In this document: one piece after another, positions 52,422 through 61,939 of the stretch
Numbering within the stretch: the first letter of the stretch is position 1
Layout: every line of letters starts with the position of its first letter
Program-made: the position numbers and the translations under genes
The notes under the pieces: generated by a model
Told to the model about the DNA's origin: nothing
Seen by the model: only the letters and a program-made list of their open reading frames with translations
Databases searched by the model: none
Assembly: GCA_964449565.1 (NCBI GenBank)
Contig: CAYUZB010000002.1
Span: forward strand, 1 to 64,000
Length of the DNA: 64,000 nt
Direction of reading: 5' to 3'
From: Granulosicoccus sp964449565
GTDB taxonomy: Bacteria; Pseudomonadota; Gammaproteobacteria; Granulosicoccales; Granulosicoccaceae

Positions 52422-53164
52422 TTTTCTGCCCCTGCCAGCGTCGCGACCCAACCGGTCCGCGCTTCGCGTTTCAGTATCAGGCTGCGCATGCGCACCATCA
52501 GATTATAAAAAAACAGGAGTTGAAACGCTGCCACCATGATTAACAATGGTCTGAGCATGCTGATGTGCATTGACGGTTTGTCGAATTTGGTAATGGTTGC
52601 CGGTTGGTGCAAGGTGTTCCACCACTCGACTGAGTAGTGGATGATCGGAATATTGATCACCCCCACCACCGCCAGAATGGCACTGGCGCGTGCGGCAGTC
52701 TGAGCGGGTTCCAAAGAACCTCGCAAGGCGATGTAGCCAAGGTACAGGAAGAGCAAAAGTAGCTCTGAGGTCAGGCGCGCATCCCAAACCCACCAAGTCC
52801 CCCACATCGGTTTACCCCAAAACGAACCGCTCAACAAAGCAATGGCCGTGAAAGCAGCACCGATAGGCGCAGCCGCCTCGGCAACGATATCAGCCAGTTT
52901 GAGACGCCAGATCAGGAATACGGCACTTGAAATCGCCATGACCATATACACGAACATGGACATCCAGGCGCTGGGCACATGAACAAAGATAATGCGATAG
53001 CTGTCACCTTGCTCGTAGTCAGCAGGCGCAACCACCAGGCCCAGATACAAGCCGATCACCATCAACAGCGCGCAGACAATGCCGAACCACGGGGCAAGTC
53101 GACCGGCTAGGCGGTACATGAAGGGCGCTGAGCCGAAACGATGAATCCACTTGAACACGGGCAA
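52418..53164 (-). CDS. ccmC: CcmC, haem exporter/haem-handling protein
   Basis: CcmC loads haem onto CcmE. The 248-residue product has six membrane segments and the WWD motif (GKPMWGTWWVWDARLTSELL, about 125-145), with the flanking conserved His residues (IIFVHVPSAWMS and IPIIHYSVEWWNTLHQ). It lies 41 bases after ccmB. Confidence 0.96.
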   Translation of the reverse strand: MPVFKWIHRFGSAPFMYRLAGRLAPWFGIVCALLMVIGLYLGLVVAPADYEQGDSYRIIFVHVPSAWMSMFVYMVMAISSAVFLIWRLKLADIVAEAAAPIGAAFTAIALLSGSFWGKPMWGTWWVWDARLTSELLLLFLYLGYIALRGSLEPAQTAARASAILAVVGVINIPIIHYSVEWWNTLHQPATITKFDKPSMHISMLRPLLIMVAAFQLLFFYNLMVRMRSLILKREARTGWVATLAGAEK

Positions 53165-53205
53165 ATATCTGATTGTATTAAGGATCTTAGGTAAGACGAA
53201 CTGTC

Positions 53206-53901
53206 TCAGCGACCAGCCGCGACACCCACACGGAGCGCCATGGCGACAACGATGGGAGCCAGCGACATGGCTGCTAGAAGCATAGCAGCCAACAGCGACA
53301 ACTGGGCCACTGCCGACTGTCCACTGGCGGCTGTGGCGACTGCGCTACTACCAAATATCAGTACTGGCGCAGTCAATGGCAGTACCAGTAATGACAATAA
53401 AACACCACCATGGTTCACGCTGACGATCAGCGCGGCGCCAATCGCTCCAAGCAGGCTCAAACAAAGGGTGCCTATGGCCAGGGACACGATCAGAACCCCA
53501 TAGGCCTGACTCTCTAGTTGCAGAAACAGGCCAAGCAACGGTGAGATAAGCACTAGAGGCAAACCGCTAAGCAGCCAGTGTCCGAGCGTTTTGGCCAAGG
53601 CGACCACTGACAGGGGTTGATCGGAAAGTACGTACTGTTCCAGCGTGCCATCCCGGTAATCTCGCGCAAACAAGGTATCCAGCGACAACAACATTGACAG
53701 CAAGGCGCTGACCCAGAGAATGCCGGGCGCAATCAATTGCAAGGTATTCGGACCTGGCCCAATTCCCAATGGAAACAAGGACACGACGATGACGAAAAAA
53801 ATCAACGGGTTTAGCCATTGGCCACGGGCTCGCAAGGCAATCTTGAGCTCGCGACCGAGCACCCGTGTAAATACCGACGCAATGCCTACCGATTCATTCA
53901 T
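53206..53901 (-). CDS. ccmB: CcmB, ABC permease of the haem release system
   Basis: CcmB is the membrane partner of the ATPase CcmA. The 231-residue product has six hydrophobic segments and characteristic stretches (RARGQWLNPLIFFVIVVSLF, LFARDYRDGTLEQYVLSDQP). It lies 15 bases after ccmA. Confidence 0.95.
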   Translation of the reverse strand: MNESVGIASVFTRVLGRELKIALRARGQWLNPLIFFVIVVSLFPLGIGPGPNTLQLIAPGILWVSALLSMLLSLDTLFARDYRDGTLEQYVLSDQPLSVVALAKTLGHWLLSGLPLVLISPLLGLFLQLESQAYGVLIVSLAIGTLCLSLLGAIGAALIVSVNHGGVLLSLLVLPLTAPVLIFGSSAVATAASGQSAVAQLSLLAAMLLAAMSLAPIVVAMALRVGVAAGR

Positions 53902-53916
53902 GGCAAGCTGGGCCCT

Positions 53917-54537
53917 TCATGTCGCAGGTTCTGACAAACTCAGGGAATCATGGCGCGGAACCTCCAGAGACAGGGCCTGATGTGTCGTAAAGACAACCGC
54001 CCCACCTTCACTGACCTGCCGCTCTATGTTGCGTTTGACCCAGGCGTGCCCTTTCGCATCGAGAGATGTCAACGGTTCATCCAGAACCCACAACAAACGT
54101 TTCTGCAACGCTAGTCGAGCCAGCGCCACGCGGCGCTGCTGACCAGCCGACAAGGCTTCACTCGGCAAATGCATGCGATCAGCAATGCCCAGTGCATCAA
54201 GCGCTTCGATGATCCGCTCGTCGTCCGATTCCAGTTCCGGGCATAAAGCAAGAAGATTTTCCAACGGGCTCAGGCTCGCGCTGATTCCGCTCTTGTGGCC
54301 TAGATAGAGAAGATTGGCATGATAGTCATCTCGAACCCGCAAGATGGATTGTCCGTTCCAGTAAATAGCACCCTCATCCAGATCGCATGCTCCTACCAAT
54401 GCACGGAGCAAGGTGGTTTTACCGCTACCGTTGTCGCCTTGCACCTGCAGGGCGGTACCGGCTTTGATGTCGAAACTCAAGGTATCGAGCAGTAACAATT
54501 CACCGCGCCAGACGGTGATTTCCTTCGCTTCAAGCAT
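53917..54537 (-). CDS. ccmA: CcmA, ABC ATPase of the haem release system
   Basis: CcmA hydrolyses ATP to free holo-CcmE. The start is ATG 54537 (LEAKEITVWRGELLLLDTLS follows), overlapping the DUF1285 gene by 8 bases; an upstream in-frame start inside that gene gives no added homology. The 206-residue product has Walker A (GDNGSGKTT), signature LSAGQQRRVALARL and Walker B (LLWVLDEPLTSLD), all intact. Confidence 0.95.
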   Translation of the reverse strand: MLEAKEITVWRGELLLLDTLSFDIKAGTALQVQGDNGSGKTTLLRALVGACDLDEGAIYWNGQSILRVRDDYHANLLYLGHKSGISASLSPLENLLALCPELESDDERIIEALDALGIADRMHLPSEALSAGQQRRVALARLALQKRLLWVLDEPLTSLDAKGHAWVKRNIERQVSEGGAVVFTTHQALSLEVPRHDSLSLSEPAT

Positions 54538-55090
54538 GATCCGCACTCTCGCCCAGTCGCATGAAAAAACCACCTGAAAACACGCCAGCGACCCCATCTT
54601 TCATGATGGCCTGTTCGGCTAGATCATAGAAAATCGCCCGATTGAGTTTGGCCCGTAGCTTGTCACGCACGACGACGTAAGGTGAAGGTTCACCACCTTT
54701 CTCCACATACTCAACGATGATCGGATGTGCCGCATCAGCGATTACCTGGTCCCCCACATTAGTTGTGAATACCAGCGTCTGGTCATCGCCTACCCCGTGA
54801 CGTTCCAGGCCGACAGCCATGAAAGGTGCATCCTCAACGACGATGCGCAAACGTTCAAGCGGCGTCACCAGATAAGTATGCCCGTCATCATCAACGCGCA
54901 AAACGGATGAAAACAAGCGAACCATTCTCGAACGACGGATGTGGCTACCTTGATGAAACCAGTCTCCGTTAGCGGCGATACGAATATCGATATCATCCGT
55001 GCGCGAGGGATTCCAGGTATCAACAGGCGGCAATTGCTGGTTTGAGATGGCCGCTACAATAGCGGCGAGACGACCTGAGTCAGCACTCAT
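54530..55090 (-). CDS. DUF1285 protein
   Basis: A 186-residue cytoplasmic protein of the DUF1285 family, recognised from DIDIRIAANGDWFHQGSHIR, VRLFSSVLRVDDDGHTYLVT and VVEDAPFMAVGL. Its function is not known. The beta-rich N-terminal two thirds and the helical C-terminus fit the family. It overlaps both neighbours (thioesterase upstream by 4 bases, ccmA downstream by 8), so it is part of the ccm transcript. Confidence 0.85.
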   Translation of the reverse strand: MSADSGRLAAIVAAISNQQLPPVDTWNPSRTDDIDIRIAANGDWFHQGSHIRRSRMVRLFSSVLRVDDDGHTYLVTPLERLRIVVEDAPFMAVGLERHGVGDDQTLVFTTNVGDQVIADAAHPIIVEYVEKGGEPSPYVVVRDKLRAKLNRAIFYDLAEQAIMKDGVAGVFSGGFFMRLGESADHA

Positions 55091-55491
55091 TCAGCAGGTT
55101 CCACGGGGCGCGGCTTGCCATTTTCATCGATTGCGACAAACGTGAACAGGCCTTCGGTGACCTGCTCTGATTCCATCTTGTGACGCCGACGTACCCAGGT
55201 TTCGACACGCACGGTAATCGACGTGTTACCGATGCTGTCGGTTGCGCAATAGCAGCTGACTTCGTCACCAATGTTGACCGGCTTGTGAAACTTCATGCCG
55301 GTCACGGCCACAGTGGCGACTCTCCCTTGTGCAACAAAAAACGCATAGGTGCCACCGGCCAGGTCCATCTGCGACAGGATCCAACCACCAAAAATGTCGC
55401 CGTTTGGATTCGCATCAGCGGGCATCGCGATGCTACGCATCGAGGCTGGCGTTACGTCCTTGTCGATGTTTGGAAGATCAGCAGTTGTCAT
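55087..55491 (-). CDS. YciA-like acyl-CoA thioesterase
   Basis: A 134-residue single hot-dog domain. ANPNGDIFGGWILSQMDLAG contains the putative catalytic Asp, and VTGMKFHKPVNIGDEVSCYC and NTSITVRVETWVRR follow the YciA/acyl-CoA hydrolase pattern. It heads the DUF1285-ccm group. Substrate unknown. The upstream 30 bases separate it from the PaaK-like ligase gene on the same strand, so readthrough from that operon is possible. Confidence 0.9.
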   Translation of the reverse strand: MTTADLPNIDKDVTPASMRSIAMPADANPNGDIFGGWILSQMDLAGGTYAFFVAQGRVATVAVTGMKFHKPVNIGDEVSCYCATDSIGNTSITVRVETWVRRRHKMESEQVTEGLFTFVAIDENGKPRPVEPAE

Positions 55492-55521
55492 GGCTTAGTC
55501 AGTCGTAAAACGCGATGGTAT

Positions 55522-56766
55522 CTATTGACTGTAGTCACGTTGATCATCGATCACCACGCCGTCAGACGGAAGCTCAGCGACGATTTCTACCGTACCAGAC
55601 AGGTTCGTGACCTTTTTCAACGTGTTTTCCAGAGCATCCACTTTCAACGAACCCTCATCACCACTTGCGACAACCTTAAGATTCATGACATCTCGATCAC
55701 CGTCACGGTCAACAACCAGACGCCAACGTTGCAACTCAGGATGTATATCAGCCAGTTTCTTCAATTGTAAAGGATCGACAAACATGCCACGCACCTTCGC
55801 TCGTTGATCGGCGCGTCCCATCCAGCCCTTGATACGTTTTTGACTCCGACCACAGGGGCTAGGCTCGACGATCTCGGCAGATAGATCACCTGTAGCAAAC
55901 CGGACAAGCGGAAAATCCGGATGCAATCGGGTCACAATCAATTCACCGACCTCTCCAGGGCTAACCGGGATTGCGGTACCGGGAATAACGATCTCGACAA
56001 TCAAGCCTTCATTGATCACCATGCCAGCATGTAATTGGCCATCGCTTGCTGTTTCATAGGCGATAACGCCGAGATCTGCGGTGGCATAGCACTGCATGAC
56101 ATCAATCCCTTGACTCTGGTACTTTTCACGCATTGCCGGAAACAGTGCGCCACCAGAGACCATCGCTCGTTTCAATTGTGGTAATTCGATTGACTGCTCG
56201 CTGGCATGATCGAGCAAAGTCTGCAGATAATCGGGTGTACCAACATACGCTTCGGATGCGGTGTGATGCAGGGCTTCGACCTGCACCTCAGTATTACCGA
56301 TACCCGCGGGAAAGACGATACAGCCCAGCGCTCGCGCGCCCTCATCCAGAATGAAACCGCCCGGTGTCAGATGATACGAAAATGCATTATGAACGCGCAT
56401 GCCAGACGTAAATCCCGCCGCATGTAGCGCGCGCGCCGATTGCCATGGATCACCTATAGGGAGTTGCGGTTCCCAGACGGGGCCTGGTGACATGAACCAT
56501 CGAGATCCCGACAAGGCGGCGACATTAACGAAACCACCAAAAGGCGGCTTTTCCTGTTGTGCCTGCATGACATCGGCCTTACGCAGTATGGGCAGGCTGC
56601 GCAAGGAATCGCTATCGTGAACTCTAATGTTCAAAACTTCCGCATGATGACGAGCAAGACCTGGACAATTGCTCCGCGCTGTCTCCAGTCGATCATTAAA
56701 ACCATCGAATAAGTCGCGCATGCGAGCAGACGCGTCGAGCGTATCCTTATCGTCGAAAAAGTTCAT
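55522..56766 (-). CDS. phenylacetate-CoA ligase-like AMP-forming enzyme
   Basis: A 414-residue member of the PaaK-like branch of adenylate-forming enzymes, which activate aryl or other acids as CoA thioesters. ATG 56766 overlaps the livF stop by 4 bases. Visible: YVGTPDYLQTLLDHA, KRAMVSGGALFPAMREKYQS, MQCYATADLGVIAYE (equivalent of the YGxTE motif), VTRLHPDFPLVRFATGDLS (ATGD motif) and GRADQRAKVRGMFV near the C-terminus. The classical SSGTTG ATP loop is not seen; FGGFVNVAALSGSRWFMSPG stands in its place. Activity and substrate are uncertain. Confidence 0.84.
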   Translation of the reverse strand: MNFFDDKDTLDASARMRDLFDGFNDRLETARSNCPGLARHHAEVLNIRVHDSDSLRSLPILRKADVMQAQQEKPPFGGFVNVAALSGSRWFMSPGPVWEPQLPIGDPWQSARALHAAGFTSGMRVHNAFSYHLTPGGFILDEGARALGCIVFPAGIGNTEVQVEALHHTASEAYVGTPDYLQTLLDHASEQSIELPQLKRAMVSGGALFPAMREKYQSQGIDVMQCYATADLGVIAYETASDGQLHAGMVINEGLIVEIVIPGTAIPVSPGEVGELIVTRLHPDFPLVRFATGDLSAEIVEPSPCGRSQKRIKGWMGRADQRAKVRGMFVDPLQLKKLADIHPELQRWRLVVDRDGDRDVMNLKVVASGDEGSLKVDALENTLKKVTNLSGTVEIVAELPSDGVVIDDQRDYSQ

Positions 56767-57593
56767 GCAAGCCATCTCTTGCGGCGCTTGTAGTGTTTGA
56801 CGTCACGAAAACTCCGACGCCCCTCTCCACCGGTTCCCAGGTAGAACTCCTTGACATCAGAATTTTCACGCAAGGTTTCGCCACTGCCGTCAAGCACAAC
56901 ACGACCGGATTCGAGTATGTAGCCATAGGTGGCATAACGAAGCGCTATGTTGGTGTTCTGTTCGGCCAGCAAAAACGACACACCAGTATCCTTGTTCAGT
57001 TGCTGGACGATTTCAAAAATCTCTTCAACGAGCTGTGGTGCAAGTCCCATAGAGGGCTCATCCAACAAAATCATCGATGGCTTTGACATCAGGGCACGAC
57101 CAATCGCACACATCTGTTGCTCTCCTCCCGAGGTGTAGCCTGCCTGTGATGCACGTCGTTCCTTCAGACGTGGAAAATAGTGATACACCATCTCCATGTC
57201 TTGCTTGATCGCAGCCTTGCCATCCTTGCGTGTGAACGCACCGGTCAGCAGGTTTTCTTCAACACTCAAGTGCCCAAAACAATGACGCCCTTCCATAACC
57301 TGGATACATCCACGACGCACCAATTCATTTGGCGCCAGACCTTGTACTTCCTTGCCGTAGAATTCGATACTGCCCTTGGTCACTTCGCCACGTTCCGCCA
57401 GTAATAGATTCGAGATGGCTTTCAAGGTAGTTGTCTTGCCAGCACCATTGGCACCCAGTATGGCGACGATGCCACCTTCTGGCACCGTCAGTGACACGCC
57501 CTTCAAAACCAGAATGACGTGATCATAGATGACTTCAATATTGTTGACGCTGAGTATGGTCTTGGCGTCGGTTGCGATCTGCTCTTCACTCAT
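56763..57593 (-). CDS. livF: branched-chain-type ABC transporter ATPase (LivF family)
   Basis: A 276-residue ATPase with Walker A LGANGAGKTT, signature TSGGEQQMCAIGRAL and Walker B MILLDEPSMGLAP. The LivF-specific HLSVEENLLTGAF is present. About 25 residues at each end exceed the usual LivF length; the C-terminal tail is basic. It follows the substrate-binding protein gene with a hairpin between them, and overlaps the PaaK-like gene. Substrate is not determined; liv is used in the family sense. Confidence 0.92.
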   Translation of the reverse strand: MSEEQIATDAKTILSVNNIEVIYDHVILVLKGVSLTVPEGGIVAILGANGAGKTTTLKAISNLLLAERGEVTKGSIEFYGKEVQGLAPNELVRRGCIQVMEGRHCFGHLSVEENLLTGAFTRKDGKAAIKQDMEMVYHYFPRLKERRASQAGYTSGGEQQMCAIGRALMSKPSMILLDEPSMGLAPQLVEEIFEIVQQLNKDTGVSFLLAEQNTNIALRYATYGYILESGRVVLDGSGETLRENSDVKEFYLGTGGEGRRSFRDVKHYKRRKRWLA

Positions 57594-57631
57594 ATTTTGA
57601 TCACGTGTTATTCAGCAATAGAGTCTGAAAA

Positions 57632-57659
57632 CAAACGGGCCGCTGATTCGGCCCGTTTG
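57632..57659 (-). terminator. hairpin between livK and livF
   Basis: A perfect 11-bp stem (57632-57642 with 57649-57659) with a 6-base loop, followed by TTTTC on the minus strand. It may cut transcription after the binding-protein gene so that livK is made in excess. Confidence 0.7.
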
Positions 57660-57702
57660 CATACTTCGTCGTTACTCGATAACCAGGTACTACTGCAAAC
57701 AA

Positions 57703-59004
57703 TTAACTGCAGCTTTGCGATTGCCAGTCTGGTTTGTCTGACACATAGGTTTCAGCAGCTTCTTCAAGCTTGGGCCGAACAACGTCAATCATAGGTGGAA
57801 TGAGATCGGTGGTGCGTTCCCAGTCGCTACCATTCCACTGCTGAATGAAGATGGAACCCCCGCCTGCATGATCACTACAAGAACCTTTGACGCTATCAGT
57901 AAAGCCTTCAAGACCTAACTCGGCCAGACGTTCCTGCGTCAGGTCGATCGATTCAAGACCATCTCGCATATCGCTGCCATCGATAACTTTTTTACCGCTC
58001 TTGGCTTGCGCTTCGCGGATAGCTTCAGCCAGCACAACGGCGTTGAACATACCGCGGTTATATAAAACATTGCCGACATCATCCCGTGATGCAACTCTAC
58101 TCAAGCCCTTGTCGACAACATGGGTCAAGATGTCTTGCACTGCTTCGAAGTCCTGACCGATGCCTGAGAAGTTAGCCGCAAGGTAGCCTTTGCCATCGGC
58201 ACCGACTGACTTGAGATCGCTGTGTGAACCGGCCCACCAATTGCCAATGAAGCGATCAAGCGGAAAACGAATCTTGGCCGCCTCTTTGACCGCCGTCGGG
58301 TTCATGGCACCCCAACCCCACATCACCATCCAATCAGGACGTTCCTTGCGAACGTTCAGCCACTGAGCTGACTGGTTCTGCATTTCCTTTATGCCTACCG
58401 GAAACTTGACGACTTCGAAACCCATGGAATCAGCCAGTTCGTCGAGCAAAGGAATCGGTTCTTTGCCGTAACCAATATCGAGATAGATATAACCAATCTT
58501 CTTGCCTTCGATGCCACCGTTGGCATCGATGTAGGTCAGGATCGATGACAGCTGGCTCCAGTAAGTTGTTGGATAAACAAAGGTCCACGGAAATTTCTCC
58601 CCCGCAGCTGCGGCAGACAAACCGTAACCCATCGAAAACACCGGGATCTTGTCGACCGGTGCTTTGGGAATCAACGCAAGTGTAATCCCTGTCGACAACG
58701 GGCTATAGGCAAGTGCTCCCTTGTCTTTTGTCGCTTCATAACATTCAACACCTTTTTGTGTGTTGTATGCCGTCTCACATTCTTCAACAAGTATCTTGAC
58801 GCCGTTGATACCGCCATCACGTTCGTTGAGCATATTGAAGTAGTCGGCATAGCCATCGGCAAATGGCGTACCACCGCTCGCAAATGGACCCGTTCGATAA
58901 CTCATGGACGGCATGTACATTGTATCGTCAGCGTAAGCTGATGACATTCCCAAGCCGCTGGCAAATACGCCAGCCGCAACGGTTACCAATAGTTTTTTAT
59001 TCAT
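57703..59004 (-). CDS. livK: periplasmic substrate-binding protein (LivK-type)
   Basis: A 433-residue solute-binding protein of the branched-chain amino acid/amide (HAAT) type. ATG 59004 is used because GGAGAG lies 8 bases upstream; a GTG at 59013 is too close. It has a signal peptide (about 1-25, ending SSAYA) and a two-lobed fold (PFADGYADYFNMLNERDGGI, KGVECYEATKDKGALAYSP, VFSMGYGLSAAAAG). An unusual ligand is likely because the gene is flanked by CoA ligase genes. Confidence 0.92.
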   Translation of the reverse strand: MNKKLLVTVAAGVFASGLGMSSAYADDTMYMPSMSYRTGPFASGGTPFADGYADYFNMLNERDGGINGVKILVEECETAYNTQKGVECYEATKDKGALAYSPLSTGITLALIPKAPVDKIPVFSMGYGLSAAAAGEKFPWTFVYPTTYWSQLSSILTYIDANGGIEGKKIGYIYLDIGYGKEPIPLLDELADSMGFEVVKFPVGIKEMQNQSAQWLNVRKERPDWMVMWGWGAMNPTAVKEAAKIRFPLDRFIGNWWAGSHSDLKSVGADGKGYLAANFSGIGQDFEAVQDILTHVVDKGLSRVASRDDVGNVLYNRGMFNAVVLAEAIREAQAKSGKKVIDGSDMRDGLESIDLTQERLAELGLEGFTDSVKGSCSDHAGGGSIFIQQWNGSDWERTTDLIPPMIDVVRPKLEEAAETYVSDKPDWQSQSCS

Positions 59005-59095
59005 TTCATTCACTCTCCAGTGGTTCTAGCACGTTCACTAACAAAGCCACGCTCGCATATTTTTGATTATCGTGCAATGTTTCGTGGTCAGCATT

Positions 59096-60184
59096 TCAAC
59101 TCGTGGCGTACGGAAAAGGCCAGGTTCTGAGCTTCTCCTTGGCAATTCCCCAGAGCCTGGCTAGTCCGTGCGGCTCGACAATCAGGAAAAAGATGATCAA
59201 TAAGCCAATGATGATATTGGTGATATGTTCCGTCGTAGCGGCGAGCATGTCGATGCCAAAGGTTGATGGCAAGGACCGTATCACTGCAGGTAAGGCCCAG
59301 ATGAATGCGGCGCCGAGAAAACAACCGAGAATCGACCCCATTCCACCGATGATGACCATGAACAGTACCAGGAAGGAATGATTGATATCAAAAGCTTCAA
59401 CCTCCGCTGACCCGAGCCAGCAAAACACCATCAGCGCCCCTGCAACACCGCAATAGTAGCTGGAAAAGGCAAAAGCGGAAAGCTTGGCCATCAAAGGGCG
59501 AACACCCATCAACTCTGCTGCAATGTCCATATCGCGAATCATCATCCAGCTGCGACCGATACGGCCACGTAATACATTTGCTGCAATCAAGGCAAGCAAT
59601 GACACAATGACAAGAATAACGAAATAACGAGCAAGCGGAGTTGCTGAAGGGCCGGTTACGGCGATTCCAGCGAGCATCCGCTGAGGCACTTCGATAGCAC
59701 CTGAATCGTTGTAGTTATAAAGCCACTCGATACGGATAAAGCACCATTCAAGAAAAAATTGCGCGGCCAATGTCGTTATGGCGAGATACAAGCCTTTGAT
59801 GCGCAAACTGGGCAATCCGAAGATCACGCCAAGCAATGCGGCGAATACACCTGATACCAGAATGTGAACAACGATGTTCACGTCGGGAAATATCGTCGCC
59901 AGCTTATAGCAGGAATAAGCACCTACTCCCATGAATGCGCCAGTACCCAGCGAGAGCTGACCGGCATAGCCCATCAGAATGTTCAGACCAATCGCCGCAA
60001 GGGCAAAAACCAGAAACGGGATCATGATCGAGCTGATCATGAAGTTCGACGCCATCAATGGAATGACGATGAAGGCAAGCACCAGGATCACTGCCAGGCC
60101 AATACGATCCTGCAGTATCGGCAATAGCGCTTGATCAGCGGCATAGCTCGTCTTGAATTGTCCAGCTTCACGATAGAACATCAA
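59096..60184 (-). CDS. livM: branched-chain-type ABC permease (LivM family)
   Basis: A 362-residue inner-membrane permease with about nine hydrophobic segments. LNILMGYAGQLSLGTGAFMG and GRSWMMIRDMDIAAELMGVR are LivM hallmarks (the second is the ATPase-contact loop). It is preceded by livH (13 bases) and followed by livK after a 91-base gap. Confidence 0.93.
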   Translation of the reverse strand: MMFYREAGQFKTSYAADQALLPILQDRIGLAVILVLAFIVIPLMASNFMISSIMIPFLVFALAAIGLNILMGYAGQLSLGTGAFMGVGAYSCYKLATIFPDVNIVVHILVSGVFAALLGVIFGLPSLRIKGLYLAITTLAAQFFLEWCFIRIEWLYNYNDSGAIEVPQRMLAGIAVTGPSATPLARYFVILVIVSLLALIAANVLRGRIGRSWMMIRDMDIAAELMGVRPLMAKLSAFAFSSYYCGVAGALMVFCWLGSAEVEAFDINHSFLVLFMVIIGGMGSILGCFLGAAFIWALPAVIRSLPSTFGIDMLAATTEHITNIIIGLLIIFFLIVEPHGLARLWGIAKEKLRTWPFPYATS

Positions 60185-60197
60185 TTGTACTCACATG

Positions 60198-61154
60198 CTA
60201 TACACGTTCAATAATGCGCTCACCAAACAAGCCTTGCGGGCGAAACAACAAAAAGATCAGTGCCAGTACATAGGCAAACCAGGCCTCGACACCGCTGCCG
60301 AAGATAGCGCCCCAGTACACTTCGAATAATTTTTCACCAATACCGATTATCAGGCCACCGACTATAGCGCCGGGAATCGAGGTAAAGCCGCCGAGTATCA
60401 GTACGGCAAGTGCTTTTAACGCAATGATCTCAAGCGCGAAAGACACTTCTGATCGTGCACCCCACATGATGCCGGTAACCAGTGCCACGATACCCGAAGC
60501 AAACCAGACAATCGCCCAGATCTGATGCAAGGATATTCCGACCGACAGCGCCGCCTGATGATCGTCAGCTACCGCTCTGAGCGCGCGACCGATACGTGTC
60601 TTGGAAAAGAAGACCCCCAACGCTGCAACCATCAGGATAGCGATAAGGGCCGCCGCGATATCAATGTGCTGAAAGATAACAATGCCATCGAACACTTCCC
60701 AATCAGTGCTTCCCGTGGGCAATTTCAGTTCTGTTGTAATCATCGGCCTGGACTCGCCGCCAAACACCAACTGACCAACCCCTTTGAGAACAAGTGTCAG
60801 CCCAATAGTCGCCATCAATAGAATGGCATCGTTCTGATTTACCAGCTTGCGCAGAACAAGCTTTTCGATCGACACGGCCAACAAACCCATAACGGCAATC
60901 GTTATCAGTACCGCGGCCCAGGTCGGCACTCCCATCCCGTACAAGCCGGTCAGAACCAGGGCCGCAAAGACGACCATGACGCCCTGGGCAAAATTGAATA
61001 CCCCCGAAGCCTTGTAAATAAGTACAAAGCCCAAGGCAATCAATGAATACAATACCCCCGATACAAAGCCTTCCCAGATAACCTGCAGAAGAAAGTCCGG
61101 ATAGCCTGCCATCTCGACAAACGGTGTAATGAATATGGACTTGAGCAATTCCAT
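60198..61154 (-). CDS. livH: branched-chain-type ABC permease (LivH family)
   Basis: A 318-residue permease with about eight hydrophobic segments. SLIALGFVLIYKASGVFNFA, KTRIGRALRAVADDHQAA (ATPase-contact loop) and AVLILGGFTSIPGAIVGGLI match LivH. Its start codon shares one base with the livG stop (TGATG), and livM follows. Confidence 0.94.
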   Translation of the reverse strand: MELLKSIFITPFVEMAGYPDFLLQVIWEGFVSGVLYSLIALGFVLIYKASGVFNFAQGVMVVFAALVLTGLYGMGVPTWAAVLITIAVMGLLAVSIEKLVLRKLVNQNDAILLMATIGLTLVLKGVGQLVFGGESRPMITTELKLPTGSTDWEVFDGIVIFQHIDIAAALIAILMVAALGVFFSKTRIGRALRAVADDHQAALSVGISLHQIWAIVWFASGIVALVTGIMWGARSEVSFALEIIALKALAVLILGGFTSIPGAIVGGLIIGIGEKLFEVYWGAIFGSGVEAWFAYVLALIFLLFRPQGLFGERIIERV

Positions 61155-61939
61155 CAGTGCGACACTCCAAGGTAAGCGTCGATAACATTCTGGTTAGCCT
61201 GCACTTCTTGCGGACTGCCATCGGCAATCTTTTTGCCGTAATCAAGTACAACGACACGATCCGCAAGATCCATCACGACTCCCATATCATGTTCGATCAA
61301 CGCGATAGTCGTACCAAACTCAGAATTCAATTCGAGAACGAATCGGCTCATGTCTTCCTTCTCTTCGAGATTCATTCCGGCCATGGGTTCGTCCAGCAGC
61401 AAGAGATCCGGCTCCATGGCCATGGCACGACCAAGCTCGACTCGTTTCTGTAAACCGTAGGGTAATTTACCCACCGGTTGCTTTCGAATATGCGCTATTT
61501 CAAGAAAGTCGATGATTTCCTCTACGCGCTTGCGATGTTGGATTTCCTCTCGCCGCGCCGGCCCAACGTGAAGCATCTGCCAGAACAAACCGCGGTGCAT
61601 TTTTAGTGAACGACCCGACATGATGTTATCAAGCGTGCTCATTCCCTTGAACAAGGCAACGTTTTGAAAGGTCCGTGCGATACCTGAAGCCGCCGCTTCA
61701 TACGGCTTCATGCGTCGTCGACGCTTACCCCGAAACGTAATCACGCCTTCTTGCGGGTGATAAAAACCGTTGATGACGTTGAGCATGGAGGTCTTGCCAG
61801 CGCCATTTGGACCGATGATTGCGCGGATCTCACCATCATGAATATCAAACGAGATGTCGGTAATCGCTTTTACACCACCAAACGACAATGACACATTCTC
61901 GGCAGCAAGCAGGACTTCACGAGTACTATTCGTCGTCAT
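61154..61939 (-). CDS. livG: branched-chain-type ABC transporter ATPase (LivG family)
   Basis: A 261-residue ATPase with Walker A IGPNGAGKTS, the LivG-specific GIARTFQNVALFKGMST, signature PYGLQKRVELGRAM and Walker B LLLLDEPMAGMN, plus the C-terminal extension (NQNVIDAYLGV) typical of LivG. The start overlaps the acyl-CoA synthetase stop by 4 bases (ATGA). Confidence 0.94.
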   Translation of the reverse strand: MTTNSTREVLLAAENVSLSFGGVKAITDISFDIHDGEIRAIIGPNGAGKTSMLNVINGFYHPQEGVITFRGKRRRRMKPYEAAASGIARTFQNVALFKGMSTLDNIMSGRSLKMHRGLFWQMLHVGPARREEIQHRKRVEEIIDFLEIAHIRKQPVGKLPYGLQKRVELGRAMAMEPDLLLLDEPMAGMNLEEKEDMSRFVLELNSEFGTTIALIEHDMGVVMDLADRVVVLDYGKKIADGSPQEVQANQNVIDAYLGVSH

